Positions 33,001 through 50,697 are shown, counted from the first letter of the stretch. The stretch: 64,000 nucleotides of DNA from Pontederia crassipes (GCA_030549335.1 CM060194.1:32508171-32572170); one strand, 5' to 3'. Notes: generated by a model not told the origin, from the letters alone. A program made the numbers and translations.

Positions 33001-34045
33001 TAAAACTTATCAATCAAATCAATTTTTAAATTCTCATCATTATATTTTTTATTCAAACACGCATTAAAATTTTTACATCTAATCAATTAGTTCTCGAGAA
33101 CTAAATGAGAACTTAAAGTTACAATCCATATTGGCATCCAAAACTTTTTATAATTTATATACCATTTGAAGATTGTTATGGATATTAGAAGAGGGAGAGA
33201 GAGAAATTCATAAAAAAAATCACATATAAGGAGTGGAAGGTTACCTTGCAACCTCCTTTGGGCATAGGGGGTTGTCCATCGGCCTGACCCGGGGATCCCG
33301 ATGACTCGATATCAACCCGACTATAGGTTTGGTCGAGTATTTCAACTTGAGTCGACTTATTCGACTTGACAACTCAAATTTTAATTTTTATTTAATTTTA
33401 AACTTATATCTTAAATGCAAATTTAAAGATATTAAAATAAAATATTTTATATGTGAACATAATATTTAAATATTTAACAAATCATTTTACACATTAAAAT
33501 AAATACTAAATAATATTTTTTATATCAAATAATAAAATAAAAGAAAAAAATGATACTTGACCCGAAGGTTGGATTGGATTAAGCTCTCTCTGACCCGACT
33601 AAAATTTGTCAGATCAATTTAAACTTGACCCGTGAAACTCTGGCTCATGCTGATAGCTTCAGCTCGGATGGCATTATTGGCTTCTTAAACCCTAGACTCC
33701 TCACCGACTCAAAAAACCTAAACAGATATGTAAACTAAATAAAGTTGTAAGTTGCACTCCAAATTTAAATTTAAAAGAAAAAACAATTCAATGTGAATTC
33801 TAGGCAAAGGATAAAAAATATTGTGCTGATCCAGAAGTTTTCGCAACCCAATCGTTTTATTTGTCCTTCTAAAACTATGATATTTTATGTTTCTATCTTC
33901 AGAACAATCTCTTTGTTATCTAGAAAAGGGAATCGGTGATGTATCCACAGATCATGATAACTTGTTACGTGAGGGTTTGGCTTTAATTTATTCATGTACT
34001 AACTCGTGCCATGTTTTGCACAGTACTAAAAGAGGGAGATGAACC
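30009..34045. other. AT-rich intergenic DNA
   Basis: No gene is supported. A pyrimidine-rich then GC-richer patch at 30190-30500 has short ORFs on both strands but no domain. 32530-33110 is an AT-rich block sharing ACTTTTTATCCAAATAC and AATTCTCATCATTATATTTTTT-like stretches with 19500-19640. 33280-33660 is a GTCGAGTCAA/CCCGAC-rich patch of the kind often seen inside hAT-type MITEs. Confidence 0.5.
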
Positions 34046-34216
34046 ATGTTTATAGCCTGCACTTCATGTAGCAGAGTGGGACGAGGAGGAACAAGACCAG
34101 GAAGGAATTGTGCAACAGTAGGAGGACGAATGGCCAATGAGGACATCTCTCTGCTACTCACGAAGGAGCTGATGAGTAAGGCAGATGAAAACCTTCAGCG
34201 AGACATGTCTTGTTAG
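34046..34216 (+). other. Short coding-like ORF (56 codons)
   Basis: An ORF from ATG 34046 to TAG 34214-34216 has a Gly/Arg-rich N-terminal half and a helical-looking C-terminal half (MANEDISLLLTKELMSKADE). Its composition is more gene-like than its surroundings. No family is recognised. It could be a relic exon or chance. Confidence 0.2.
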
Positions 34217-35361
34217 TTTTATTTTCCTAGACAGAAATAGCAACATTTATATTCTATCTTTTTTCTTTTTTCCTCGGAAAGTTTCCGAGGCCCATGAATC
34301 ATGAATGCTGAGTGTCTACCGACGGTCCTTTTCGTATCCTTTGTTCTTTTTTTTTTTCCCTTAAAAAAGAAGTGAAAACAAGAAAAGAACTAGCACTACT
34401 GCGACCACCATTCCAACTTTATCAATATCTTTTGCCTCTCAATGCAAGGGCACAAATTCCACAAAGCCACTTTTTTCTTTATCAAGTCCTCTCGGAGTCA
34501 GTCCAAGTGACATTTTCTTGGTTTACATGATTTCAAAATTTGAAAGCAGATTTACTAATACTCTCGTCCCAACAGAATTATTTATCACAAAGAAAGTGTT
34601 TGTCACTGTCATGGCATAATTTAAAGGTGGGGGGAGATGCTTAACAACATGAGCCCAAATGAAAAAAAGAATGCCATTGCCATTACGGAGGGTTGCAAAG
34701 ATACCACTTTGTTTGAAGCATCGAACCTGTAACATTCAAGTTCATAATTCGAGCTAAAATTTACTGTATTTTACTCTTTTGCTAATTGTTTGCACAATTA
34801 TAAAGCGCGAAGATAAAAAAAAAAAAATAGCAGCCTTATTTATTACTTTTCTGATGGTATCCTGTCCATGCGGGGTGTTTTCTTTTCAGATGGCTACATC
34901 AACAGTAACACTTCGAGCTCTCTGCTTTTCGTTGGTAAGAATGAGGAGTTGGTTCGTGCAGTTTAATGGAAATTCTGATGCCCGGTATCAATTCTAATCG
35001 AAGCGGTAGATGTCGCACCAGGTTCTTATCTGCCCGATTAGCGCATCATTCGCGTCTATATCAATCTCCATTATATCTATACAGTTCTTGTTTAAGGCCT
35101 TCTGTTGATGCCAATGACACAAAAAAGCATGGATGAGTGGGTAAAGACTCACCAAGTACTAATCAGTGATTAACATGCCTTTGGAAGCCGTCCTGGAATC
35201 TTTAGAGATCACTTTCCATTAATGATTACTTGATCAGTGTCCTCCGACTGGAGAGTGAATCAGAAGGCCAACGTTGTGCAGCAGGCGTTCATGATTGATT
35301 GCTTTGTTACTTCTTATATACTCTGTTGTCCAGCAGGCGTTCATGATTGATAACGGTGAAC
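34217..35361. promoter_or_regulatory. Upstream region of the glutamate receptor-like gene
   Basis: No coding sequence is convincing. A 21-bp sequence, CAGCAGGCGTTCATGATTGAT, occurs twice (35279-35299 and 35332-35352), so part of the leader has been duplicated by 53 bp. TTATATACTC at about 35313 between them is a possible TATA box, 49 bp upstream of the start codon, which would leave only a very short leader. Promoter assignment is inferred from position. Confidence 0.4.
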
Positions 35362-39730
<4,369 letters not shown>

Positions 39731-40635
39731 CTGATCTACTTAATTATAACTTTTATTGACAGAACGAGAAATTTGAATCTTTGTAGAGCATAATAGCATC
39801 ATCAATCTGTTGAACATTGTAATGGAATTAGTATAAACCTCAATTTACATGACATATGCCAATGTATCTATGTTACTCTTCTCTTGAAAGATCTCTCGAG
39901 TTATTTTACTTCTTCGACTTGCTAGTCTTGTTAACTTGGAAGAAAGCAGCACTTTTTAATCAACTTTTCATCTTTCCTACTGTGGTGATTCCATGCACAT
40001 TCAATTTGGAGTCATGAGCAATCATTCTGATGTTGGAATATTCATAAACTGACAACATTTGCTGCGACCTTAAGTTCCATCTCATAGTAATATTTGAAGA
40101 AAGTATGACATTCTATCTCTGGATTTTCATGTTAATGACATATAAATTGCATCTCCATGACGACTCTGTAGTGCTCGTATTTCAGAAGCACAGTAAGAGT
40201 TATCATAATAAGAGGTGGTAATGATGCATAGTTTTGGCTCTAAATTTGAGGCTAAAATAGCAAAGCACTTAGGTTGGTTAAATGTCATTTTGCATACTAC
40301 GTAAGAATCTTAGTATAGTGAAGTTGAGTTGGTGACACACTTTTTTTTGGATTCTGTAGGGCCTGATTGATTTGATATTTCATGTACATTTGAAAACTTT
40401 AAGTTGGGGCTCATGTAACCCTGACTCTGATCCACTCTCACAGTATTATAAATTATCAACATTTTATTTTCAAGAAATAAAAGAAGATATATGTTTTGTG
40501 CAAATACGTTGCTGCTTATTCATAAATATCTATTTCTTTATCAGTCAGTTTTCATCCGTCATGAGTAATGTGAGATCACAGTATATAATTAACTTGGAGT
40601 TTTGTTTTATTTCTATCGAAAGTGTTACAACCACT

Positions 40636-40677
<42 letters not shown>

Positions 40678-42312
40678 AAAAAATTCGAGAACAAGAGGAG
40701 AAAATCGCAAAGAGATTGCAGAAAAATTAGAAGGAACACACGATTTATTCAGATTCACCCTTGAGATTAGGACTACGTTCTGCAAAAAAGTTCTACTATA
40801 TCTTTTGGTTTATGACCGTAACACAAATTACATATGAAAATAAACTATAAATATGTCTCTCCTAAACGGGTTCAAAATTCGAACAAAACAGAAAAAAAAT
40901 CTAATCCGCACCACACGACCCTGCTAAACAAAAGCTCAAATCCGTCTAGGTTTCGGGGAGCGGGACTGCCATTGGGGCGCGGGCCTCTCGAACCCCCCTT
41001 TTGTCATTACGCCAACAACGATAATTGGATAATACTCAGATTCCCCTAAGCTCACGTGAACGAACCCGATGTGAGAAACAATGGATCCTAAAGTATTTAC
41101 CAACTCCAATAATATATATATATATATAGAGATAGACGCATGAATTGTCTATAGTATTATAATACTGCTGAGTACTGATAGGATAAGCCCGTTCTAGAAG
41201 GGTATTAAATATATGGTTCAAGGAGTAGGCAACGACATTAATTGGTTCCAGTCCATTAATTGGTTCCAGTCCCTTGCTTCAAAGAGTACCAATAGAATCA
41301 CATAAATTTAGTGCAGGGAAGGGATCACTGTAAAAGATACTAATGGGACTCAATACTGAACAACGAAATGGAAGCTCAGCATCAGTATTGTTATTTTCTT
41401 GTCCTTTTTTTTTCCCCTTGTGAATTGTGAATGGAGGGTATCCTGAGTTATTTGTGTAGGGCAGGGGTAACATTGGACTTTGGCAGGGTTATTCATTAAT
41501 AAATAAAAGCGCTGGGCATATTAAATGGGGGCATGCAGTTGTTTCTTTTATGGGTGCGAAGGTGTCATGTTCATTGGCTCATAAAAGCAGATCAGTGGAA
41601 TAACAATTACTGCCATCAAACAAGAGTCTGTCAGATTGATCCTCACTCTGTTTCCAATTGAATTAGCTAATATCTGGTAAGCCTCACAATGAAAGAAGAA
41701 TGATATATTCTTTTGACGGTCGTGCGGATTGGTTTAGTGAGTTGAACTTCAAAGGTTCGATATTCATGTTATTCATAATGGCCCAGTTTAGCTCCATCAG
41801 TTTTCTTTCAAGGACAAGATCAAATTCATCTAAGTATGTTCTCAGTATAGAATCCGATAAGGACAATGCAGCCCCCTAAAAACACAATATTCTCACATTT
41901 TACAATGATAATTGTGGGGTCAACAAGATGAGAAAAAAATTATGTTTGGTAAAAACAGTTAGAACAAGGCATTGTTCTTCCCATTGTCCATTGTCAATGT
42001 GCACCAAACGAGGTCAATGTGCCTCATGTTCTATTCTGTTGCCAAGGGAACAAATACACCAACTCACAGAACTGAATAAGGTTCCTCACATTCTTACTCA
42101 ATAATGTGCATTCCTGTATTCTTCATGCATGCTCTTTAATTATCCCCTTTGCAATAAGCCAATAAGATTATTGCTTTTGGATGGGAAGTAGCTTTCTGCC
42201 ACTTTCTTTTTTAAATGATAACTTGCTTTATGCTGAACCAGTGTTTACTAAAAGAAAAAAAAAAGAAGAAGAATTTGCTTTTGTAAAATTGATTTTGAAG
42301 AACTGCTATTCT
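39731..42312. other. Intergenic DNA after the GLR gene
   Basis: No gene is supported. It contains (TA)n at 40639-40673 and 41112-41128, a GC-richer patch at 40900-41000 and a 19-bp tandem duplication (ATTAATTGGTTCCAGTC, twice between 41237 and 41272). The first about 150 bp is probably the GLR 3' UTR. Confidence 0.5.
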
Positions 42313-42958
42313 TTAGGCCCGTTTGAGAGATAGAACCGGGTGGAATCAGCTATTGGTTCCACCCGATTCTTCAAATGCGAGTGAAATCGAAATGTTGGAA
42401 CTAGGCACGCACGTAACCTGGTTCCAACATTTCGGTTCCACCAAAATGGTGGAACCGAAGTGAGGCACCATTTTTGTTTTTTGCTTTTGACCATTTTTTT
42501 ACATGACGTCTTGCTCTTTTTTTCTTTATCATTTTCTTTTAAAATATTTCTTATATAAGTTAATTTATTTATTATCTATAAAATATAAATAATAAATGAG
42601 TAATATAATATTATTTTATTATTTCAGTATAAAATTTTATTAAATATAAATTATTAAAAAAAGTGATTTTTTATATTTAAATACTATATTTTAAACAAAT
42701 TTGCTGACATAATTTTTTTAATATATATTATGTATTTTATTTTTTTAATAATTTTATAATCTATATTTATAACATATATTTTTAATTCAATCACTCACTA
42801 AAATTAATACATCACATCTACTTTTTTCTATTACATCAACTACCTTATTCCTCATCATCAAATTCATTCCATTCAAACACAATCCGAACTAATCTATCAA
42901 CTCAACTATTTACAAGAACTTAATGGAATTTCAGTTCCTATTGCCAAACGGCCTCTTA
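42313..42958. mobile_element. PIF/Harbinger (Tourist-like) non-autonomous element
   Basis: The element 42316-42955 is flanked by TTA at 42313-42315 and 42956-42958. Its ends read GGCCCGTTTGAGAGATAGAAC and, inverted, GAGGCCGTTTGGCAATAGGAAC. TTA duplication plus a G-rich end with GTTTG is the Tourist pattern. The GC-rich left part contains several small palindromes (GGTTCCACC...GGTGGAACC); the right part is AT-rich. No transposase. Confidence 0.65.
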
Positions 42959-43678
42959 ACTTTTTTTATGCTGACAATGGATCCTTGTTCTTTAACTTTT
43001 TAGAATTTTTTTTTCAAAAGGAAGCTATGAACTTAAATGTCGAAGATCAAATGTGTGCTTGGGCATAAAGCTGAAAAAATGAAATAAAAAGATTGAAAAA
43101 ATTACAAACTTAATAAAGTCCATGATAACACTAACAAATTAAGTTTCGGATTTGTCTTGCACTTGAACTTGGGAGGGTACAGGTAAAAAAAAAAAACTGG
43201 AAGCTACAGCAAATGACATAAAATTAAGCGGCTCGTGATCACAACAGGGACCTCTCAACTGAACTGAGCTGTGAAGGTCTGTGCTGGTGAGTAGACAAGC
43301 CATGATCGCCGTCTGGTCCAGTCCAGTGCCTGCAGGTTAAGTAGGTGCAGTACTTTAACGTCGCCTCTGCTACATGGATTGGTTTGGACCATCGATTGGG
43401 ATCTCATTAAAATTATCAAGTGGCCTCTGTCTCGAAGAAGATCACATGAGAAAACAGGTCTCAGAAAGATCATCGTTACATTTTTTTTACCTCTGGCACT
43501 TAGGCAAAGATCAGATATGAGACGTATGCATCTATTTTTAGAACATCCACTCCCAGTGTTCAGATTGGCTAGGGTTTATCCATACCGTTCTCATCCGAAC
43601 ATCGAATTAGCTGAGTACTAGTAACCCTCAACATCGGTGAATTTCGATCGAAAACAATTATTACTTATTAGGATATAA
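42959..43678. other. Intergenic DNA
   Basis: Nothing coding is supported. The segment 43590-43650 (GAACATCGAATTAGCTGAGTAC...ATCGGTG) recurs in diverged form near 62785-62845 and in part near 63100-63140, so it is a dispersed repeat that may be the outer part of the element starting at 43679. Confidence 0.45.
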
Positions 43679-44440
43679 TGGGGGTGCTCCCAACTTCAGT
43701 TGGGATCTCCCATTTCCTCAACCCTTGGATCGTGAATCAAGGGTCGATCCATTATCCACAGCTAAGATTGACTCTTTTTTTCCTCACCGAAGGCGTGTCT
43801 GCCCTAACGCTCGTGAATCTCACTTTTCCTCCTCGCCTTCTCTCTCCTTGGGGGCCGCCTGACCGGTCGTTCACCTCCTCTCCTTCCTCTCTCGCCGACG
43901 CTCGACCCGCTCCTCTCCTCTCCTTGCTCCGATCTCGCTCAATTTCGTCGATGCTCGATCCCACTCCTCTCCTCTCTTCCATGAGGTCATTCACCGCCAC
44001 CGCCTACATGAGGTCGTTTGTCGCCCGAGAACCTGTGAGAGCTCGTGCATCGTCATCTGTGCGAAGGTCGTCGTTGCCTGTGCGAAGTTCGCCACCGCCT
44101 GCGCGAGGTTGTTCGCCGCCTTCGTGAGGTCGTTCGCCGCCTCTGCGAGGTCGTCATTGCCCGAGAACCCATGAGAGCTCGTGTGCCGCCGCATGCACGA
44201 AGATCGCCACCGCCGTCTTCCTTGGCAGGTCGCCTTCGCCTACGACCTATTATCTTTTTCCACTCTAAGACTTCTGATTCGTGCCCTAAACCTCCTTCCT
44301 CCTTTCTGCCGATCTGCCCCCAATGTGCCGATCGCCTTCGTAGGTCGCCGCCGCATCCCTCACGTTGCCCGCCTGGACGCGGCCTCACGATCCCTCGCTG
44401 CCGCCGCCTTGCGATCCCTCGCCGCTGTCGTCCCTTGACC
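43679..44440 (+). repeat. Left terminal inverted repeat, GC-rich
   Basis: This arm is strongly GC-rich and contains many short tandem variants such as GAGGTCGTTCGCCGCC. Long open frames on both strands (for example 212 codons on the minus strand at 44053-44691) arise from this composition and are Arg/Pro/Ser-rich; I do not regard them as genes. Confidence 0.7.
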
Positions 44441-45714
44441 CTTGGCCGCCGCCGCCGCCTCATGACCCTACGCCATCGCCTCATGACCCCATGCCATCGC
44501 CTCGTGACCCCTCGCCGCTGTCCAGGAACATTTGCCACCGCTGCCTCATAGGTCGTCGCCGTCTTCCCTGGTTCGGTACCGTCACCGCAAATGTAGATAA
44601 CCACTGCAAATGCAGGTCGCCACCATGAACGCATGTCGCTGCTGCCTTCGCAGGTCGCCGCCATGAACGCATGTCGCCACAGCTTTCGCATGTCGTCGCT
44701 GCTTCAGTCCTCGCAGGTTGCTGTCATCGTGTTCTCCTGCGACCCCTCGCCGTCGTGAGTACCGAGCGGCCACCGCCCGAGAACCCTCGCCGCCATCATT
44801 TGTTGTCGTTGTTGCCGGACGCCAGTTAATGTCGTGATAATTGACATTAGTAAAATTTCTAATCCAAATTATAACTTATGGATTAAATTGGTCCAGCTAG
44901 TGATAACTAAATTATCGAAAATCCGGAACTCTTACGCACGTGGTTCATATGTAACTTTGAGGCCTCTTTGAAAAGCTCTTATGCTTTGATGCACTCATGG
45001 GTGAATTCTATCTCCGGATCTAAACTCATGAATGGTACCCCTCAACTTAATCTAATTGTAACCCAAAATTTTGACCATCTCATTTGTCTTCATGCATTTC
45101 CTAACTCTTGAAACAACATCCCACTTGTTCACAGAGTACATAAGCTCTGACACTCTGAGGTTGCAACTCAACAAGTTTCTAAGCGTCAAACTCGAGATTC
45201 TTGTGGACTCTACAAGCACCAGACTACGGGATGTGGTTTGTATGGCATGGAATGAATCAATTTAACTGTCTTCACAAGTGACCCGCCACGACAAAGGAGA
45301 TCGACAATACATGCAAAGAAAACCTTGTAACAAAAAAAATTGTAACATAAACATCTTGATAATCATATAGTGCATCATATTACAACTCAAAATTACAATA
45401 AAGTTACAATTGATGGACATCATGTTGCAACTCGAAATTACAACAACTTTGTAGTACTATCATGTTACAATTCGAAATTGCAACATACAACAAGAAACCA
45501 CACACATATTACAACTCGAAATTGCAACATACAACAAGAAACTACACACATATTGCAACATTCAGTAACAAACTACACACGAAATGCCTTTGTTGATTAC
45601 ACAAATACACATGAAATTAGACGGCACTCTCATATTAATGCCTCTATTGATTAATGCAGTTTGTTTTAGGGTGGCGACGGCAAGGGTTTTTTGGATGGTG
45701 GCGGTGAGTGTTCC
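44441..45714. other. Interior of the long-TIR element
   Basis: 44441-44830 continues GC-rich with CATGAACGCATGTCG-type repeats. 44831-45340 is of ordinary composition, with one open stretch at 45071-45265 that might be captured host sequence, though no family is recognised. 45370-45570 holds imperfect tandem repeats of about 55-60 bp built on CATATTACAACTCGAAATTG. No transposase is visible. Confidence 0.5.
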
Positions 45715-46101
45715 TAGGTGCAGTGAGGGATCGTGAGGCAGCAGTCGGGCGGCCGACGTGTGGGATGCGGCGATGACCTGCGAAGGCAGATTCGATGCCG
45801 ATCTGTGATGGCGGAGGTGGCGGAGACTTGCGAAGGCGATTGGCGCAGAGGGGGTAGATTGACAGAAAGGAGGAAGGAGGTTTAGGGCACGAATCAGAAG
45901 GCTTAGAGCGGAAAAAATAATAGGGCGTAGGCAAAGGCGATTTGCTAGGAAAGACAGCGGTGGCGACCTTCGCATAGGTGATGTCGCATGAGCTCTCATG
46001 GGTTCTCGGTCGGCGAATGACCTTGTGTAGGTGGCGGCGACGAATAACCTCACGCAGGAGAGGAGAGGGGTCTAGGATCGGCGAGGGTGTGAAGGAGAGG
46101 A
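45715..46101 (-). repeat. Right terminal inverted repeat, inner part
   Basis: Inverted copy of about 43870-44400. It ends abruptly at GGA (46099-46101), the target duplication of the CACTA element, and its missing outer part resumes at 57158. Confidence 0.75.
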
Positions 46102-47115
46102 TACAACAAAATGATCATCTAAGGACGCAATCAATTGCATCATCCAATTTTTAGAAAGCAACAAATTTTTAGGACACTTGTTTCTTGCGTTGTAAAAATT
46201 TTAGAGGATTAAGGATGTCATTGCAATTTGCGTCCTAATATTAAACTATTAAGACGCAATTATTTTAGCATCTTAGAATTATTGGAGATTATAAGGACAT
46301 TTTGATATTATGCCCCAAGATTAAAATAATATAACAATACAATGGTCACTCTAGACACATAAGTGCGGACACAATCAGTTGCGTCGTCTATTTTTTACAA
46401 GGTGTTAACTTTTTTTAGGACACTTGCTTCTTGCATCATAAATATTTTAACGCATTAAGGACGCGATTATGATTTGCACCCTAATATTAAAATAGTAAGA
46501 CACTTATTTTAGTGTCTTGATAGATTTTGAGATTATAAGGACGCTTTGATATTATGTTCCAGATGATGAGAATAATATAGCAACAGAATGATCATCTAAG
46601 GACATATGATTACCAACACAATCAGTTGTGTCGTCCAATTTTTAGAATGTGTCAACTTTTTTAGGATGCTTGCTTCTTGCGTTATAAATATTTGAAAGGA
46701 TTAAGGATGTCATTACAATTTGCATCCTAATATTAAATTATTGAAACACAATTACTTTAATATTTTGTATTATTTAAAATTATGAGGACGCTTTGATATT
46801 GTGTCCCAAAATGAAAATAATGTAACAACAAAATGGTCATATAAGGACACATAATTATGAACGCAATCAGTTGCACCATTCAATTTTTAGAAGGTGTCAA
46901 TTTTTTTGGGATGCTTCTTGCGTTGTAAATATTTTAAAGGATTAAGGACGTCATTATAATTTGCATCCTAATATTAAAATAGTAAAAGATAATTATTTTA
47001 GTATCTTTGTATTATATGATATTATGAGGATGCTTTGATATTGTATCCCAAGATGAAAACAATATAACAACACAACGGTCATCTAAGGACACATATTACA
47101 AATGCAATTAGCTGC
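46102..47115. repeat. 5' subterminal repeat array of the CACTA element
   Basis: Four copies and a partial fifth of a unit of about 245 bp begin near 46124, 46368, 46612, 46860 and 47098. Each has a CAATCAGTTGCGTC-like block, AGGACGCTTGCTTCTTGCGT, CATCCTAATATTAAA and GAGGACGCTTTGATATT. Short GGACGC/GCGTCC words repeat in both orientations. Such arrays are the binding sites for TNPA in this family. Confidence 0.8.
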
Positions 47116-50100
47116 AATATTCTATAAAATATCTATATTAAATATTTATGTAAATGTTACAAAAAAGTAAAAGCTTTTGTAATAATTTAAAATAGCTGCA
47201 TGTAACAAAATCAACATTACAATGTAAGTTTTCCTCGTACGAAACATATTTGTCATATTTCCTTTACATCATGCATAGGTTCACAGTGGCATGATGCAAT
47301 TTTGTATTGAGGTAAGTTCGAGTCATATTGGGCTCGACGACACATTTTATTTAGTATTGAAAAAATTGGAAAGGGACAATATGTCATCTTAGGGAACTAG
47401 AAGGGAGGAGAAAGTGGTGACATAAAAAAACATAAATAACATCACATTTTAATAAAATTTTCTAATATATGATAAAAACTAATCCATGATAATTATCACA
47501 ATAAATTATACTTTATTTGATGACCAAGCACTTATGATGTTCTTTTTTTGAAAAATGCAATGTCCATCAATCAAGGTTTGGCAGATTAATTTGGTGGGAA
47601 AAAGTAGGTTTTGACAAATCAAAGAGAAAAAAATTCAATAAAACATGAGCATTTTTTTCACAATCTCACCTTTATTTTGTGCTCATTTTAAAAGCTCCAT
47701 CCTTTTTTTAAAAAATAAGTGTCATGTTAAACAAGTTCATACTCAATTGCTCATTGATTCCATCTAGTGCAAGACAAGATTAGAGGTGAGCAAATTCGGG
47801 TTCGGAATCGGTCCCGGTTGCCCCAGTCTTGATCCAATTTGCTTAAGGACTGGGTCGAGACTAGGAGGTCTTGGTCAAATCGAGATATTCCCATTTGTCT
47901 TTATCTAACTATAAAAAATAAAAAGGTAATATAATAATAAAATATTTATTATTATATGCATATAATATTATCAATTAAATTATATATAATAATATAATAT
48001 ATATTTAAGATATATATATATGATAAAATATAAAATTTTAATTCAAATAAACATAAATATGATATTTTAAAATAATTAATATTAATATCATATATAATAT
48101 CGGATCGAAATGTGGTCTAAATTTTCATAATCCGAATCCAGTTCTGACCTAGTCATGGCCGGGTCTCAATCCCAACGTGCTTGGTAATCGAACTGAAAGA
48201 AAATTCAAAAAATTCGAGTCAGTGTTAGCCGAGATGACCGAGTCATGCTGACCCATGCTCACCCCTAACCAGACTTAAAGACTATGAATAATACATTTTG
48301 GTATAAATTTATATAATTATTTTAATTAAAATATGAATTCTTACAAAATAATATGTGTTTATGCTTGAATTGTAGCATAATCATGTTATAAGCTAAATTA
48401 TATTTTAATAGTAATTATAATTGGAAAAAATATAATTAATTTATCAACTTAGTCATAAAATCCACATTTCAAATTATAATTACAATATTGATCATACTAT
48501 AATTTCTTGTAGTCACCATGAGTCCAAACAAGGGAGTTGAAAAACAGTGGAGTTGGAAAATAACGTAACTATAGCTAGGCATCCCGCAAACCAAAAAAGT
48601 ATAAAAGTAAAAAAAAAAAGGGCTCATATTTGAATGGTTAGATAGGAAGATAAAAAAACTGGAAAATCTAAAAATAAACCGTCAAAGATTTTGATAAGAA
48701 ATATGAGAAAATAAACTAGCAAGATATAAACTAAAGATGACTAAGTTTTTAATACATATTGGTGGCGACTAAAGATTGATGGCGGCAAAAATATTTTTCA
48801 CTTGGTTAAAATTCCTTTCAATAGATCAATTTATCACCTGAAACAATATAGGAGTCATGAAGCACCAAATCATTTGAAGATCTATAATATTTTTTTTTAT
48901 CACAAACCCATCATTCGTCCTGTCAACAATATGAGGTAAACTATTGAAATCCAGCACTACTATATTGAATCTTTTAATCTTTCTCTGTATTTGATATGTT
49001 GCAAACCCTTTTTTATGATTTGTGAACCCTTTATCATTTATCCTGTCAACAGTCTTTTGATCTTTTAATGCTTTGCGTGATTATCCGAAACAATCTCTCT
49101 TTTCTATTTGTTGGCATTGCAGAAAACCAATCGGTCCATCATCTCATCATCGAAAATAAATAAAAGTGGTGGAGTCGCAAATCACTTCCATCTTCTATCT
49201 CTTTTTCACATAGCCATCGATCTCCTTTCAGAACATTGAGATAAACTCTAAAGGCACATTATTATATCATTTCATCATTATCATCATTTGATTTCTTGGA
49301 ACTCTGTAATTTTGAATACCACCTCTTTTGTTTATAATGTTTCACTTCAATTTTTTTGTGCCAGTAAGCTATAATCTTTGTGTTGGATGTATATGTGTTT
49401 TGTTTGTTTACTATTTAAATAGTTTTATGAACATTGTTTCTTTATTAACGTTGAAGTATAGGGTATAAGGGAGTTTGTACATTGTCTTATATATATAAAT
49501 TAAGTAGGCACCTTATCAGCATTGATTTAGATTGGTTTCATGTTTAGCAGTAACCTTGATTGCCGCATTGCCTCTGACACATTAATTAATAGGACATGCT
49601 TATCGACATGTTTCCTCTACCTTTTTTTATGGATGTATGGTTCCATTCTCTTATGATTTTTAGCATTTTTTTTGTTGTTGCATTCTACTTTTATTATTTA
49701 ACAGGAACATAAAATTTGCTTTTATGAACTTTTCCTACTTTTAGTATTCTTAAATTTTAGTACATATTTTTATCATATACAAAATTTATTAATTCTTAAA
49801 TTTATTTTGTTTACTAATTCAATTATACTTTGCGTGCGTTTTATTTTAGCTTTTGATTGTTGTAGATATGTCATGATTTCTAAACAATCAAACCAGTCTA
49901 TCTTTTATTTAACTAATAGGAATATAAATTTTTCTTCTCCACGCTCAATTTATTATTTTCTTATTATCTATCATTTTTTACATTGTTTTTATTAAGTTAT
50001 TCCTTATGTTCTAATTCATAGTTAGTTAGATTTTCCCTTTTCCAAGTTCCTTTTTTTTTTCTGGACTACGGGTGTTCTTTTTTAACAAGTGTAGAGGCAA

Positions 50101-50697
50101 CCTCCTCTCATGCAGAGGTGTGTCAACCTCCTCTCGCGCTTCCTCTACCGCAGAGCTTTGGAGGACATCCAAATAGATTTAGATAATAGAATTTAGGAAG
50201 AAGTGTTTTTTTCTTAGGCCATTCAATACGTAACATATTTAATTAGTTTATTTTCTAATTCTTCTTTGCTTTTGCAAATTTTATCCATGCAGCCATGAAA
50301 CCAAATTACCAATGACCAGTTATTTAATTTCATTTTGTGCATATAAACGTTTCTTTTCCTAATGTAGTCATATGACCTAATAAAACTTGTATACCATGTT
50401 CTATATTTGGACTGGCTCTATGCAGATATTTAATTTATAATTTAATTATTTAAATAACTTTATAAACACTTATTTATTAAATAATGTACTATATCAATTA
50501 GGGAATGTTGTCTTGTATAAATGCCTTGCATTCAGTTAATATAAATTAATTTTGAATAATAACATAATTACATGTGTTTTAGTTGTATGATATTTTTCAA
50601 TAATTTTATTCTCTACATTTATTTGTTATATAAAACATATCGTATATTTATTTATTTAATTCTTAACACACCATGATTTTAGGTGCAAGATATTTCA
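47116..50697. other. Non-coding 5' part of the CACTA element
   Basis: No coding exon is recognised in this 3.6-kb stretch, apart from the MITE at 47781-48267. It should include the CACTA promoter and leader of the transposase gene; the AT content is high. Confidence 0.5.
47781..48267. mobile_element. hAT-type MITE inside the CACTA element
   Basis: The ends TAGAGGTGAGCA (47781) and TGCTCACCCCTA (ending 48267) are inverted copies with one mismatch and match the common TA(G/A)GGGTGAGCA ends of plant hAT MITEs. The ends are GC-rich (CGGGTTCGGAATCGG, and TCGAGTCAGTGTTAGCCGAG-like) around an AT core. The 8-bp flanks do not match well, so the target duplication has decayed. Confidence 0.6.

Noticed and set aside
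44053-44691. 212-codon minus-strand ORF and overlapping plus-strand ORFs
   Set aside because: They occur in the GC-rich repeat-filled inverted-repeat arm, in several frames at once, with low-complexity Arg/Pro/His content.
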